The notes: generated from the sequence alone by a model not told the origin. 64,000 bases of DNA from Mesostigma viride (GCA_009746045.1 RPFO01000138.1:453259-517258); one strand, 5' to 3'; positions 23,601 through 35,100 are shown, counted from the first letter of the stretch. Translations and numbers: made by a program.

Positions 23601-26600
23601 ATCAGACCCACGGTAGGGTGATCGTGGCAGCAGCAGCGAGGGACGCATGCGTGCCCGCTCACGCACACACGCACACAGAGGCAGCGATGCTTCTGTGGGC
23701 ATGAGCTGGGGTCCGGGAGAATCCTCATCAGCTAGCGCATGCTGTCGAGGGACAGGTGGCATGGCAGGATAGGTCGTAATGGCTACAGCGCGGCCTAACC
23801 ATTACTGTTAATGCACGCCCGCCGTCCCCCCCTGCTTACGTACCATCCCGCCCTTCACTTGCGCCACGTGAGATGTGCACACACGCAAATGCAAGCGCGC
23901 AAACAAAGACCCACTCCCCATCCCCCACTGCTGGCTTCTGCTTCCCCCACAACGCCCATGCGTGCAGGAGCGTGTACTTCAACTGCTGGGGGAGCTCAAC
24001 CGGCTCAGCCGCTCGATCGAGGACAACAGCACGGGGCCGGCCGAGATTGTCGGGGGGTCCGAGGTGGGTGTACCCATGCTGGTGGGTATTAGGTGGGTAC
24101 TTGGGGTGTGTATGCCTGTATTGGTAGGTGGGTGTACAATGCCCATGCGGATGGATATGCATACTCTTTTGAGGGTGCCCGTGTTAAGGCAAAGGCATGT
24201 ACGCTGGCATGTACGCTGGTGCCTGCACGCACCACAACCCGTCATTCCGGGCGAGGGAATCCGCGCACGGCCATCATGCCGAGCGTTTCTGCGGGGCGAT
24301 CGTAGGAACTTGTGTGCATGCACAAGAGCATGCCACGGCGACCGGAGTGGTATGCCGGGTCGTAGGTTTGATGCACACGAAGTTTACAAAAATGGATATA
24401 GATCATTGATGGTGGGCAGAAAATTGCTGGCACATTCCCATCCAGCGTGAATATATTACATTAGCGACAAATATATAATGTGACAATAATAATGCAATAG
24501 TGAGAAATATAGAATATATTACATTAGTGACAATTTGCGCAGCACGCGCATGTAGTCGCATGTAGCAAGTAAACCCCGTTTGTTTGGGTGGCACCCGGAG
24601 TGGTGGTCGCGTATGCCGCTGCGCATCCTCAGCTCGTCTATTGTCTGTGCATTGCACTGGCACTGGAAGGAGGGTCAAGCAGTGACGTCTGAGAAGCTGT
24701 GGTGGTCGGCATACTGCAGCATTTGTGAGACCCAGGGACCTCGCGCCTGACATCGATGCCGTGCGCATGCCTGTGACGCTGGCCCTTGAGCTCTTGCCTG
24801 CTGCCTCACGCACGACTAAGTGCACACGCCATTATGCGCACCACTGCTTGGGGTGTTCAACGTGCTTTGCTGCCTGCCACGTCCCAACGCCCACGTTCTG
24901 CCGCCTGCCTTGGCCACACACACACCTAATGCCACCCACCGCGGCCATCAGGGCGCGCGTATGCTGGAGCGCACGTTGGATGTGGCGGAGCGCCGCAGCT
25001 CGCGCGCAGAACACCGGCTGGACCAGCTGGCGCTGTTCGTGCAGAATGCCAGCATATGGGCGTCGTCGGTGCGCGACAAGCTGGCCGCGCTGTTCGAGCG
25101 GGGGCACATCGACATGGCCTCTCCACACTTCAAGGGGTTCAACGTGAGAGGTGAGGCGAGACAAGTGGGTTGATGGCGGAGGTGAGGCGCATCAAAGGGG
25201 TTGAACGCGAGAGGTGAGGCGATGGGACCAGGCGAGGTGGAGTAGGGATGTCGATGGATGTGCTGCTCTAATGTTCTTGAAGGAGGTATCGATGTGCGCA
25301 TGCTTGCATGCTGGTGAGCAGGGCGGGGCGACCAGCAATACAGCTGGGCAGTACAAGTGGAAAAGCGTGGGTGGGTGGGTGGGTGGGTGGGTGGGTGGGT
25401 GGGTGGGTTAATGGGGGGCCAGGGTCAGCCATGGGGGGGACGGCCCAGGGGAATGAGGGCACAGCGGGGGACATTAGGGGGGAAGGTCACCAGGGACCAA
25501 CTGCATGGAGCCTACAGCTGAGGCAGGGAGCATGGAAGCATTGGAGGGGAATGTGGGAGGTCCATTAGCTTGTTCTGCTTGTGGTTGGGGGAAAGTAGGG
25601 GATTACAACATCCGCTCCTGGATCCAGCACAACGTGTGGGCATCATGTGCATGGTTTGGGGAGGGGGGGAGGGGTATAGCCATATGTAGAATTGGGGATG
25701 CCAGTATTGCAATGCACCTGTCCCCTGCTTTGATGGCTGCTGGATCACAACTTGGCTGCTCCAGCCCGGGCTGTGTTCCTGTCCTTTTTAGTGATGCAGG
25801 GATGCCGGTTCCCTCAAGGGCATCATTGGCGATTCCAATCATTTGAGAAACATGCATGCCTTGGCGCAGCCTTTGCTGCATGACGCGCCCTCGCGTATCT
25901 GGGTGTGTGCCTTGTTCTGACGACCTCCCCGCTGCCCGCACCTTGTCTGCCATCCGCTGTTTATCTCCTTATCTGCACATGGCACCCACCACAAACTTCG
26001 CCCCCCCTCGCAGAGAAGCTGTTGATGCCATCAGCTGTGGACAAGAACGCGGCCGACAAGGTGCGCGCTGCTCTCGCGTGGATCGGCACGGTGCTTGAGT
26101 GCCTGCAGGAGGGGCTGCGATCCAATGGCCGCACACCCAGTGTCCCTGCGCAGGCCAGCAGGTTGGGAATGCCCGTCTCAAACAGCGACCAGTCCCCTGG
26201 CACTGGGGGGGTAAGTGCCATGCCAAAGCCGGCCCCGGTCCGAACACGGCAGAATTCTGCTGGCTCGCGCGGTGCGGTCGAACGCTCTACCCTGCGCAAC
26301 CAGGCGCGAGGCGGCAACAGCGCGGCGGGGGCGGAGGCGGAGCCGATGGAGTGGGGCGGGGGGAGCCCCAAGGTAACCCCCGGGGCCGGTCCAAGTGGTG
26401 GCCCGGGCGTGACCCGAGTCAGCACAGGAGAGGGTGGCGCCGTGTCATCCAATGGCGGCACCAAGCCTAACGCCACAGCCACCGTGCTTCAGTCCAGTGC
26501 CATCTTGTTGGGCAGTCCATTGTCTAGCTCACGACGCCAGTCGATGCCGGCGGAGGTGTGGCCGCCGCCCAAGCCTGCGCCCGCGCTGTCGCCAGGTGTC

Positions 26601-28787
26601 GACGTGTGGCAGGCGATCGCCGATGCCGATCTGGGCGCGGACGCGAATGTCACCGAAGGGGACGCGCTGGCGAGCATGGAGGCCCAGTTTTTGGAGATGC
26701 TGATCAAGAAGGCCAACCTGCGAACCATGGTGGGCGATGAAGAGGAGGCGAGGCTGCCACCGCCACCGCCCAAGTCCTCACACAAGCAGAAGAAGAAGCC
26801 CAAGGGGGGGGCGGGCCCTGGGAGCAAGGACGGCCGGTCCATGGGCGGCAAGAAAGGGCCGTCTTCGGGGAAGTATGGCAGCAGCGAGGAGAAGGGAGCG
26901 GATGCGGATCGGCGCTCGGCGCACACCGGGTCGAAAGGTGGTGACGCGTCCAGCCAAGTGTCCAGCGAGCACCTCGCGGCCGCAAGCCGCCGTACCAGCC
27001 ATAGGTGGGTCGGGCGCGAGAGTGTGGGCCGCCAGTGGAGTGTGGGTAAACGACGACTGTAGGTGTGGGTGTTGCGGTGTACCGTGTGCTGTTGGCTGCA
27101 TGCGCACGTGGCTGCATGGCCGTGCATGTGGCATACTGGCCCCTGGCCCCTGATTGCCGGCGACGCGTTGCAGGGACGGATGCGTGAGTGTCCCGGGCTA
27201 ATGGACATGCAGCATCGCAAGCACCTGCTTTGTCAGCGCTGGCCAGTGTGTGGTCCAGTCATGCTTTTGCTGGTTGTAAACCCTGCAGGTCTGTGCAACA
27301 AGAGGCCCACCGTGCAACAAGAGGCCCACCGTTCAACAAGAGGCCCACCGTGGTGGGATAAGGTCACGTTTCAGCGTGCGTTCCATGCGTGCTCTCATCC
27401 GTGTTTCCTCACTTGCCCGCTTGGGCTGGGCTGTCCCATGCAGCTGCCACACGGCACGCGCAGGGAAAACCTCGGGATGTTCCCCATGCACTTGCACCTG
27501 GTCTTTCTTGTCGGTAAAAAAAAACCTCGCTGCGGCTCTTCTCCCGTTGGTCCAAGGCTTCCCAAGGAATGTGTTGCGGGGACGGCCACTGGCTCGTGCG
27601 GCACATCTAGTGCGCATCAACAGCGCACCGTCTGCATATTGTGTGCGCGCCTGACTCTATGCCATGCCCCTCACCATGTGTCCGCATCTTTTGACGCCAC
27701 CTCGCGGGTGCGTGCAGCACAAACCAAGACGAGGAGGAGGGGGACAACGGAAGCAGCTTGTCCGTGCGTGACGTGGAGCACCACGAGGTCAACCTCAAGG
27801 ACCTCAAGCAGGCGCTGCTGTCGCCGCTGGGGAAGAAGATCCGCAAGAACATGAACCTCGCGCTGGCCGCCCCAGAGGTGAGCGGTCCGCCGTCCTTTTC
27901 TTTTCTGGATGACGAGTGATGGATGTGGCCGTTAGGGAGCGCGCCATCAGACGTCTCTTCATTGGGCTGTGCTCATGTTGGTATTTTGTTGTATGTTGTA
28001 TGCCAGCACTTGGTGTCACGTTGTCCATATGTTGGGAGCAGGAATACATGGTCTGTGGAACCAAACTTTCCGCGTCCTTGTCAAATATTTCAGGAGCCAG
28101 CGGAGAGTAGAAAAGGAAATGCCATGTGGTCCTGTGCTTTAGGTGTCTCATCATGGGAGTCACCTTGTGGCCAAATGAGGTGCCTGGATGATCGCCCCAC
28201 CACTTTTCATGAAGAATGGGGCCTGAGCGCGGGTGAGAGGGTGGGTGAGTGCGGCTGGGAGAAGGTGGGGGCGAGGCCTTGTCTGTGCAGGCCCGCAGTG
28301 GGCAAGTTGTGGACGGTGTTGCTGGTCTGCCGCGGGTGGTATCTGGTTACAAGGCACTTTTTAGCACACGGGCAGGGGTTCAAATAAAAAGCAGCAAGCC
28401 CTGGGCATCACTGACCAGTTGTTCATTTCAGCTTGCCTTTTCTCACTGCGTTACCAGTTTGCTCAAGTCCATGGGTGAGATGGAGAATGCAAGTGGGTTA
28501 TGAACTGCGTTTCAGGCACTTGAGGACTACTATGTCACCATGCTTGCTTACGGCCATAACCTGGGGAAGGAAGGACGCGAGATGTCTTCAAAAAAAACCT
28601 TCGGAGAGCCCACTCTATGCACATTTTGGTTCCAATGACTCTTCGTGCCATGCTTTTCCTGTTGCTTCATCAGGTGGTGGGCAGAGATCACTTGAAAGCA
28701 CGGACGTCTGAGGCCCTCGCAAAATTCAACCCCGACGATACGTCCCTCGTGGGCAAGCACATGGGCAATCAAAGCAAGCAACAGTAG
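11673..28787 (+). CDS. Coiled-coil protein, candidate ODA10/CCDC151 (ODAD3)-like dynein docking factor
   Basis: Twenty exons join with consistent phase: 11673-11830, 12324-12429, 13198-13281, 13717-13959, 14728-14793, 15574-15648, 16389-16451, 18355-18402, 19204-19298, 19761-19853, 20539-20796, 21293-21362, 21654-21774, 22279-22338, 23213-23301, 23968-24063, 24952-25150, 26014-27004, 27718-27877, 28674-28787. They sum to 3,189 nt, that is 1,062 residues plus TAG. The start is ACCATGG at 11673. Exons 2-10 and 14-17 encode heptad-rich coiled coil (e.g. AEMHEQVSAMEEQ, RLDQLALFVQNAS). Exon 18 adds about 330 residues, mostly low-complexity Gly/Ser/Pro/Lys. The order of coiled-coil blocks, a late LDQL...VRDKL segment and an acidic tail resemble CCDC151/ODA10, which helps attach outer-arm dynein to cilia; this family call is by memory only. 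The exon 11 acceptor is the weakest. An extra exon at 28516 (ALEDYYVTML) is possible but lacks a good donor. Confidence 0.78.
12400..12545 (+). repeat. Tandem copies of an exon end with its 5' splice site
   Basis: The end of exon 2 plus its donor (GAAGCGACCAAGCAGGCTAA ... CAG then gtaagc) is followed by two diverged copies, at about 12443 (donor-like gtaagt) and about 12494 (gtgggt). Each copy begins GAAG/GAGG and keeps ACCAAGCAGG or a close variant. Only the first keeps a clean in-frame CAG|gtaagc junction. Confidence 0.7.
14199..14490. repeat. 30-bp minisatellite in intron 4
   Basis: About ten copies of a 30-bp unit containing TTAGCGCACGGACACCCTCT, with two alternating starts (CAACC and CAGAT). 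A preceding 26-bp duplication (CATGCCTCAAACTTGCTGTC) lies at about 14151-14205. Because the unit is a multiple of three, long meaningless frames run through it on both strands. Confidence 0.95.
14580..14700. repeat. CCACCACC/TTGCTGCCATCC simple repeat in intron 4
   Basis: Several copies of a roughly 25-bp C-rich motif (CCACCACCCCCCTTGCTGCC) just ahead of the polypyrimidine tract and acceptor of exon 5. Confidence 0.8.
16647..17778. repeat. 42-bp minisatellite, about 27 copies, in intron 7
   Basis: The unit begins GTTAGAGATGGACCATCGGT and ends GGGGCATGTCATCTG. Copies differ by single substitutions: GAGACGG at about 17071, 17491 and 17743; AGCTGGGG at about 17384 and 17677; ATTGGTG at about 17291; and a divergent unit at about 16815-16856. 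As 42 is divisible by three, it creates long 14-residue-repeat frames on both strands, which are not genes: the array lies between well-supported exons 7 and 8. Confidence 0.97.
21183..21245. repeat. GT-rich simple repeat in intron 11
   Basis: Imperfect (TG)n run ending about 45 bases before exon 12. Confidence 0.8.
22376..22482 (+). repeat. G-run array AAAGGGGGGC in intron 14
   Basis: About nine tandem 10-bp units each with a run of six Gs on the sense strand, starting 40 bases after the exon 14 donor. The pattern fits the G-quadruplex formula in the pre-mRNA. Confidence 0.9.
24459..24540. repeat. AT-rich duplicated segment in intron 16
   Basis: Direct repeats of AATATATTACATTAG(C/T)GACAA occur about 57 bp apart in an otherwise GC-rich gene. 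This AT-rich island is unlike its surroundings and may be a remnant of an inserted element. Confidence 0.55.
25369..25408 (+). repeat. (GGGT)n tract in intron 17
   Basis: Nine or more GGGT units in a row on the sense strand, a classic parallel G-quadruplex pattern, about 220 bases after the exon 17 donor. Confidence 0.92.
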
Positions 28788-29083
28788 CAATGCCAATTGA
28801 CCGTGCTATGGTGACGGTAATCTGAGAAAGGAATGCTGCCAGACAGTGCTGCTTCCTGCTCTGCCTGTTGGTCTTACATAATGGGTTTACCTGAATGGGG
28901 TGTGCCTGCTAATAACGCACCCCAAGTTTTTACAGTATGTTATTTATATCGTTACTGGTGAGAAACGTCATTGCATATCAGCTGTGTATTTATCATAACA
29001 GAACTATTTATTGATCACCACGCAGTCTTATTTACTGTTTGCTGTTAAATTACGACACAGTTTACGCTTGGTTGATATAATTA
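28788..29083. other. 3' flank of the coiled-coil gene; nothing else seen
   Basis: AT-rich sequence after the stop codon. I see no certain polyadenylation signal: no TGTAA, the common chlorophycean signal, close behind the stop. Confidence 0.4.
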
Positions 29084-29098
29084 TTGGTTGTCTCTTTG
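29084..29098 (+). mobile_element. Possible 15-bp PLE 3'-end insertion
   Basis: TTGGTTGTCTCTTTG equals the extreme 3' end of the PLE and is flanked by ATAATTA on both sides (29077-29083 and 29099-29105). In AT-rich sequence a 7-bp match can arise by chance, so this is the weakest member of the series. Confidence 0.3.
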
Positions 29099-29129
29099 AT
29101 AATTAGTACCGGCTATGCCCCCATCAGGT

Positions 29130-29470
29130 AGATACATTAGATAGACTAGCTGGCACCAAGCCCGCCCAGCCTGGGCGATATGTCCTCACCTGGCATGCCC
29201 CCGGCTGCGCGCGGCAGGGCCGCCACCCGTGGACTTTTAGACCCGTGATAGACTCGGCATGGCCATGTGCTACACTAGACGTGACGGGCTCACCCCCGGG
29301 CAACCTCCTGGTTTGTCTGTAATATGGAGGCAGATGGTGCGCAAGGATAGATGGCAAGTAGTGATGAAAGAGACCACCCCCAAGCCTGTGGGGGCTCCGC
29401 GTGTGACCAAGTATGGCATTCATAGCGATTCGGGCCGCGGTGCCCACACCCCTGTAACTAGGACCTAGAT
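29130..29470 (+). pseudogene. LINE ORF2 C-terminal fragment, divergent subfamily
   Basis: The forward strand encodes PAQPGRYVLTW, paralleling QPGRHILTW of the copy at 61.9-62.8 kb, then a tail VRKDRWQVVMKETTPKPVG that parallels NKKRWKTIVQAHTPAPVG of the next copy. Stops interrupt the frame between these blocks. It represents the far 3' end of a non-LTR retrotransposon whose 5' part is absent. Confidence 0.6.
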
Positions 29471-29547
29471 AGCTTATACCATCCATTCCATCCCATGTTC
29501 CCCTCCCACTGAGGACTTATGCTCACGTGACGCAGTCACGTGTCTAT

Positions 29548-29568
29548 CAATTAATTAATTAATTAATG
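29548..29568. repeat. (TTAA)n microsatellite
   Basis: Short run of TTAA/AATT units between the two LINE fragments, preceded by the palindrome CACGTGACGCAGTCACGTG. The same pairing of palindrome and TTAA run occurs near 48830-48865. Confidence 0.85.
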
Positions 29569-29589
29569 CCCCCATCATAGGTCTTTAGA

Positions 29590-30040
29590 ATCTTTGTACC
29601 AGGGTATGCCTCGCATTTCGGACGAGATTAGACAGCGTAGGATAGCATTCGTAGGACATCTTCAGTGATCGCACCAGTCAGGTAGACACCGCCGATCGGT
29701 CTGGCCTGCCCCCAGCGGCTTGGCCAGCCAGGGCAGCATGTCCTGGCCTGGCCTGGCCCCAAGGACATTCCTAAAAGGGTAGGTAAACATGTCACGACCT
29801 ACCCACAGCAGTTGTTGGCTGACCTAGTGGTCCCAGCCCCGGCCGTTTGAACATCGCATTCACTCCCGCTCTCTTGCTTGGACGCCTATGCAGAACAAGA
29901 AGAGGTGGAAGACGATTGTCCAGGCTCACACGCCAGCCCCTGTGGGCAAGCCCCCTCCCCCCACAAGGAAGGGGCGCTTTGCTGAGTAGAGTAGCTAGGG
30001 TTTTCTAGATGAGATTAGATTAGAGTTAGTTTGCAAGGTT
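29590..30040 (+). pseudogene. LINE ORF2 C-terminal fragment and 3' UTR
   Basis: Homologous to the reverse-strand LINE piece at 61.9-62.2 kb. It includes SDEIRQRRIAFVGHL, of the type found at the C-terminal end of many LINE RT proteins, LGQPGQHVLAW-like and DIPKRVG blocks, then a basic tail NKKRWKTIVQAHTPAPVG ending in TAG at 29987-29989. One frame change lies near 29850. The tail and the following TAGCTAGGGTTTTCTAGAT are shared with 49.0 and 58.3 kb on the other strand. Confidence 0.72.
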
Positions 30041-31895
30041 ACCAGCTATAGCATGCCGGCCTCGGCCAGATACCCCTCACTCATGCACACAACCCCAGCT
30101 GGCCCTCATATTGGCGGCATCCCCTGTCCCTTGCGCACATGCCCTCACTTGCATTGTGGCTGATGTGTTACATTCTGCCGCATCCGGGCCAACTTTTTCG
30201 CGACCCATTCAACTGGTGTAGATCTTTCCAGGCCTCCTGGTGGGCCGGCAGTGGTGTTGTCGCATGTCGTTGTAGTTTTGTACCTTGTGTTGGCTTGATT
30301 CTTGCATGCCAGTGTCCGATAATTACTTTCTTTAGGGTTGTTCCAAAATTTCGGGGCTTTACTTATGTTGCATGCCACTCTCCCCTCCGAAATCTATCAT
30401 TATCAATGAATATAGATTAAAAAAAAAAAACAGGGCGTGCCTGAGATTACATGTTTACAAGATGCGTCTGTCTCACTTCGAAAAAGGAGCTGTTGCTGGC
30501 TTCTCTCCCCCCAAAAGAACAGACACATAGGTCCATAAATAGGGTTGCCCTTCCTGGCAACCCACATAGTCATATGTCTTTCCTCTCAGACAACTACCCT
30601 AGTCCTTCCACGGCGTTGGATCGCCATGCGTCCAGGAATAGTTGACTCACTTAATAGTCATATGAAGATTAATAGTCATATGTACACCTGTGTCCTCATG
30701 CTGTAAATGTTCTGTTTTCAGCATGCTACCGATAGCACAGCATCTGGGAAAAGCAGCCTGATATGGAGAATATTCACAACTTCAGCTTCCACTTGCACAG
30801 TGAAGCCAAGAAATAGCTGGCATTTTAAAGTCATGGGATATGTGACACAAAACTTCCCATCGAGACCGTGAAAGCTTTAAGTCTGTGTAGGCAGTGGCAC
30901 CCGACGGCCCAAAGAGGAATAGGATAGTTACAGCACCCTTGAAATCTCTTTGAACAGTTGGGGGTTGCGGCCAATGCGCGTCGCCTGACCTCACTTCATG
31001 GACTTCTTTGTACGAGGAAGCAGCTCCTGCAGACCCACGTAGCGCATCCCAGTACCCCCCACCCCCCCATGCATTTGTCCATTAGGAAGCCTTCCAAGCT
31101 AGGAATCTCGGACCATGATGGTTTGCACCCGCATTTACAAGCAACGCACTAGGGGATGCACGAATCCGGGCCCAAGCCTGCAGGTTCGTGTTTTCCAACC
31201 CACAGACACAGGAGGCGGCCGCACATACGTGGTTCAGTCATCGTTCCATGTGCTTACCCGCATGGATACTACCAGGCAGCCAATAATAGCCAACAGTAGA
31301 ATGTACAAGTCAACCCGAACCCAGGCCAGCAGGCATACATCACAGGAAGCGGTGGAACAGTGATGGGCATGGGAGAAATGGCTGGCGTTGGTTGGAGTGA
31401 TGCTATCGTCCGGCACTGTCAACCAACCCGCACAGCGCCTGTGTACGGAGTCGTTGCAGTCGCCACTGATGTTGACATCAGCCAGCCCGAAGGCAACCGC
31501 GTGGTATCCGCACACCGCCATGAGAGGTGGACATGCCGTGAGATGTAGCGTGCGCCTTTCCTTACACAAATGTGGCACACACTACAATAGCATATAGACA
31601 TGTGTGCACCACCACCCCGACAAGTCTTTTGGGTGTAGCACCCAGCGCATGGGCCCACAGCACGCAGCAGCCAACAAAGGACAAGTGGGCCACTCCGCCA
31701 CCCCGCCCACAGAGCTGTGTAAATGCAAATGGCGAGGGGCAAAGGGCAAGGGGCGCGTGGTGCAAGGGACCTGCGTACGGAACAGGACGGCGGGTGGGAA
31801 ATCCTGGCCAAGCGCACGCGGTGCAAGAAATGTTCCTGCCGCGCACCACAGCCAGGGGCAAGCAAGCGTACCAGGACACGCCCCGTTCCCATTCC
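30041..31895. other. No gene firmly placed; may hold the last exon of the EBS/SHL-like gene
   Basis: Only short frames. The reverse-strand BAH-PHD gene probably continues below 32119, as plant homologues have a short basic tail after the PHD finger, but I could not single out that exon. An A10 run at 30419-30430 is the only simple sequence of note. Confidence 0.35.
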
Positions 31896-32028
31896 AGACG
31901 CATTCCCATGCACCCACACCCACAGGCACGCATTCCCATGCACCCACACCCACAGGCACACATTCCCATGCACCCACACCCACAGGCACACATTCCCATG
32001 CACCCACACCCACAGGCACACACTCAAC
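31896..32028. repeat. 30-bp minisatellite
   Basis: About four and a half copies of a unit containing CATTCCCATGCACCCACACC. It lies just beyond the last assigned exon of the reverse-strand gene, in line with its reading frame if the splice donor there were ignored. Confidence 0.93.
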
Positions 32029-32118
32029 GCAAGGGAGCGGCCAACTTACGCTGCCAGGTTGCCTGTTCCCGTTGGCATTGCTTGCCGCTGCATCTGCCGC
32101 ACCCGGGGGCAAGCTCAC

Positions 32119-35100
32119 GCAATCATGGCACTGCCATTTCCCCTTGGTCTTGATCTCTTCCACCTGTAGCCCGATGCATTGCGGGTGGTACCTGTCGGTT
32201 GCATGGCCAGGCATCGTCCACAAGGTGTCCAGGCGGGCTTGCGCTGTGAGTGCGTGGGCAAAGGTGGGCAGGCGGAGCCGGAAGCATCCCCAGCACATGC
32301 ATGCGGTAGGGAAGGCATGGATGGGGGTCGAAGAGGAGATTGAGCCGGGCGAGATACGTCGAGGTGCAGACCTAGCAGCATCCCAAACTCCGCTCACGTG
32401 ATGCCAAGGACCGTGGTGATGCCAAGGTCACGGCGCTGCTGTCCGCCGCACAGACTTGCCCAACTTGCAAGTGATGCGCAAACAGCCACCAGTTACACTG
32501 TATTGCGCAACAGACACCCACCCGGCCAGACAGGTGTTGCACGCACGCCCACACACCCCTCACACTTAGATGGTTGATTGCACTTCGGCTCAACCATGTG
32601 GCATGACTACACAACCCGCAGCTGCCAGGAGCCTGCATGCCATGCCGAGTACCAACTACCAGCACCGCAAGCAAAGGGGGACGGCGCTGCCATCAGAACC
32701 CCCATGAAGGCGGCACGGCATTCTACCCCGACCAAGCAGCCATAGCACAGGAGCCATGTCAAAGCAGCCATAACCAAGCAGCCAGGAGAGTACCCTGCAA
32801 ACATGGGTTCAACCCCAAGAATATCGCGTGCTGGTTGAGAGACCGGTGGCCACCTGAAATGCCTATCCTTGGCGTATGCCGCTCCTCCGAACAAGCCTGG
32901 ATGCCCGCTGCACGGCGCGGCACACTAGCATTTTAGTGAGACCTTGGGCGGCTTCTGCTACGTACATATCAAGGTAAATAACATGCGCGATAAACTATCT
33001 CAGGTAGCACCAGCCCAAACTGTGATGAGGGACTTACTGCCCACCAGGAGGGGACTCTGCAACCTGCCGTTTGGCCACTGCAACCTGCCCTTTGGGCCAC
33101 TGCAACCTGCCATCTAGGCCCCTGCAACCTGCCATCTAGGCCCTGCCACCTGCCCTTTGGGTACTGCCAACTGCCCTTGAGGCACTGCCACCTGCCCTCT
33201 AGGCACTGCCACCAGCCCTTTGGGCACTGCCACCTGCCCTTTCAGCACTGCCAGCTGCCCTATCAGCAATGCCCTTTCGGCACTGCCACCTGCTCTCTAG
33301 GCACTGCCACCTTCCCTTTCCGCACTGCCACCTGCCCTCTTTGCCGCAGGCAAGCGCAATGGATCACTGCGCCTGGGCCAAGCGCTGCGCATGAACCGTC
33401 TGCTGCCTGTTCCGATGAGAGCATGCCGCCTGGCCACGTACCACTCCTTGCACGTGTCGCACTCGATCATGAAGTGGTCGGGGTTGTACGGCATGTCGCA
33501 CGTGCAGTACCTGCATGAGGCAAGGGGGCATCCCGATGACTCATAAACAAAAAGACCATGCTGTGAGCGCCAGCGATGGGTGGCCCAAAATGGCCCAGAT
33601 GACCAGCCCATGACGACACGTATCCAGGCTCAGAACTTCGCAGCAAAGAGATAGAGGTTGGCCAACATCCCACGCGATTTACAATTCCTGGACCAACACC
33701 AGCGCTGGGCAGCCAGACCAACTGCCCAGTGCCACTCTTCTTACTCACAAGGCAAAGACGCACGCGGCATCTTGCGACATGAAAGGCCAGCTCAAAGCTT
33801 GGCTCCCCATCAACTCGAGGTAAGTTGGCTTTTGCTTACTAATTAACGACTCAGACATCATTTACCGTGCACACCACAGAGGTCAACGACTTTGTTTTCA
33901 ACAACAGCACTATTACTACACCCACCGACCTTCTTGCCATGTCCCCCACACCCCTGTTCCCCCCATGCATACAAACGACATCCTGCGGCGCCCAGTCCGC
34001 CCGCCGTCTTGACCTGAGCCCGAAAGCCCTTGAGCGCAGCATGGCTAGGATCCCACCCTATCAAAGCGACAACCAGCGCAGGCCAGAAATATGGAAGAAT
34101 CCGGAGCATGGAAGCTCGAGCCTGCTGTTATCTTATCCGCATTTGTCCACCAAATATCTGCACCATGGCCGCGGTGCTATAAAATATTCTGTTGAACGTC
34201 TTCTTGAAGCACGGCTTATTATACTCACTATCAACCAAACCTCAGGTCCCAGGATAGCATATGTTGATAGCATACCTCAATATCTGCAGTCGGTGCCATT
34301 TCAGAACTGCATTTTAAGGATGCCATCACCTCATTCGGGGCTCTGCAAGTACAACCTCAACCTTTTTTTGTTGTTGTAAAGCAAAGACGTGCCCTCAAGC
34401 TTTCCATACTTACTACTCACATATCACCCTCCCAAAACATCCTTTCCATGCAGCTTGGACGCTGCCGTGGGCCTTACACAACTGAGAAAGGAGTAAAAGC
34501 TAGGAGGGAATGATGAAGGAGAAATCACCTCAGGCGTGTCGAGCACCAACTCTTATTGCACGGTGAGTGCGAACCTCGACCGCAAGGAATACACCACCAA
34601 CCGAGCATCCCACAAAACATTTAACATGATGATGCAACCTGCGTGACTACTAACTACATTGCACAAGTATGCACACACTACACTTGAATGGTATGCCACC
34701 TAATTCCCTCTTACCATCTCACACACCTGCACATGGTTATGGCTAAAACATAACAAGGCTACTACGACAAGTAGCCGCCCAGTGATTTACTATTATACCA
34801 ATGAAGACCATACCCTATGCCATAACATATATAGGCGACCGAAGACATTTGGGCCTTGGCTAGGATAGCAAACCTCGAGAAAGGGGCACCTCAAAAAACG
34901 ATGTCTACGCCACTTCCCTGTCCTTCCCCACTGGCCCGCCCACACGCACACATTAGCAGCGGCAGCCTAGGCATGTGCTAGCAGTGAGCCAATTATAGAC
35001 GCATTCCTTTTGAACCTTGCATAATTGTGGGTCCTTGATGTCATCAAGATGCCGTGTTCTTGAAGTTCACCAGTATGCACGGAAGGCATCTGCCATGCTT

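Noticed and set aside
28516-28583. Additional exon of the coiled-coil gene (ALEDYYVTMLAYGHN...)
   Set aside because: Acceptor and frame are good, but no acceptable donor gives the phase needed for the last exon; left out of the model but worth a transcript check.
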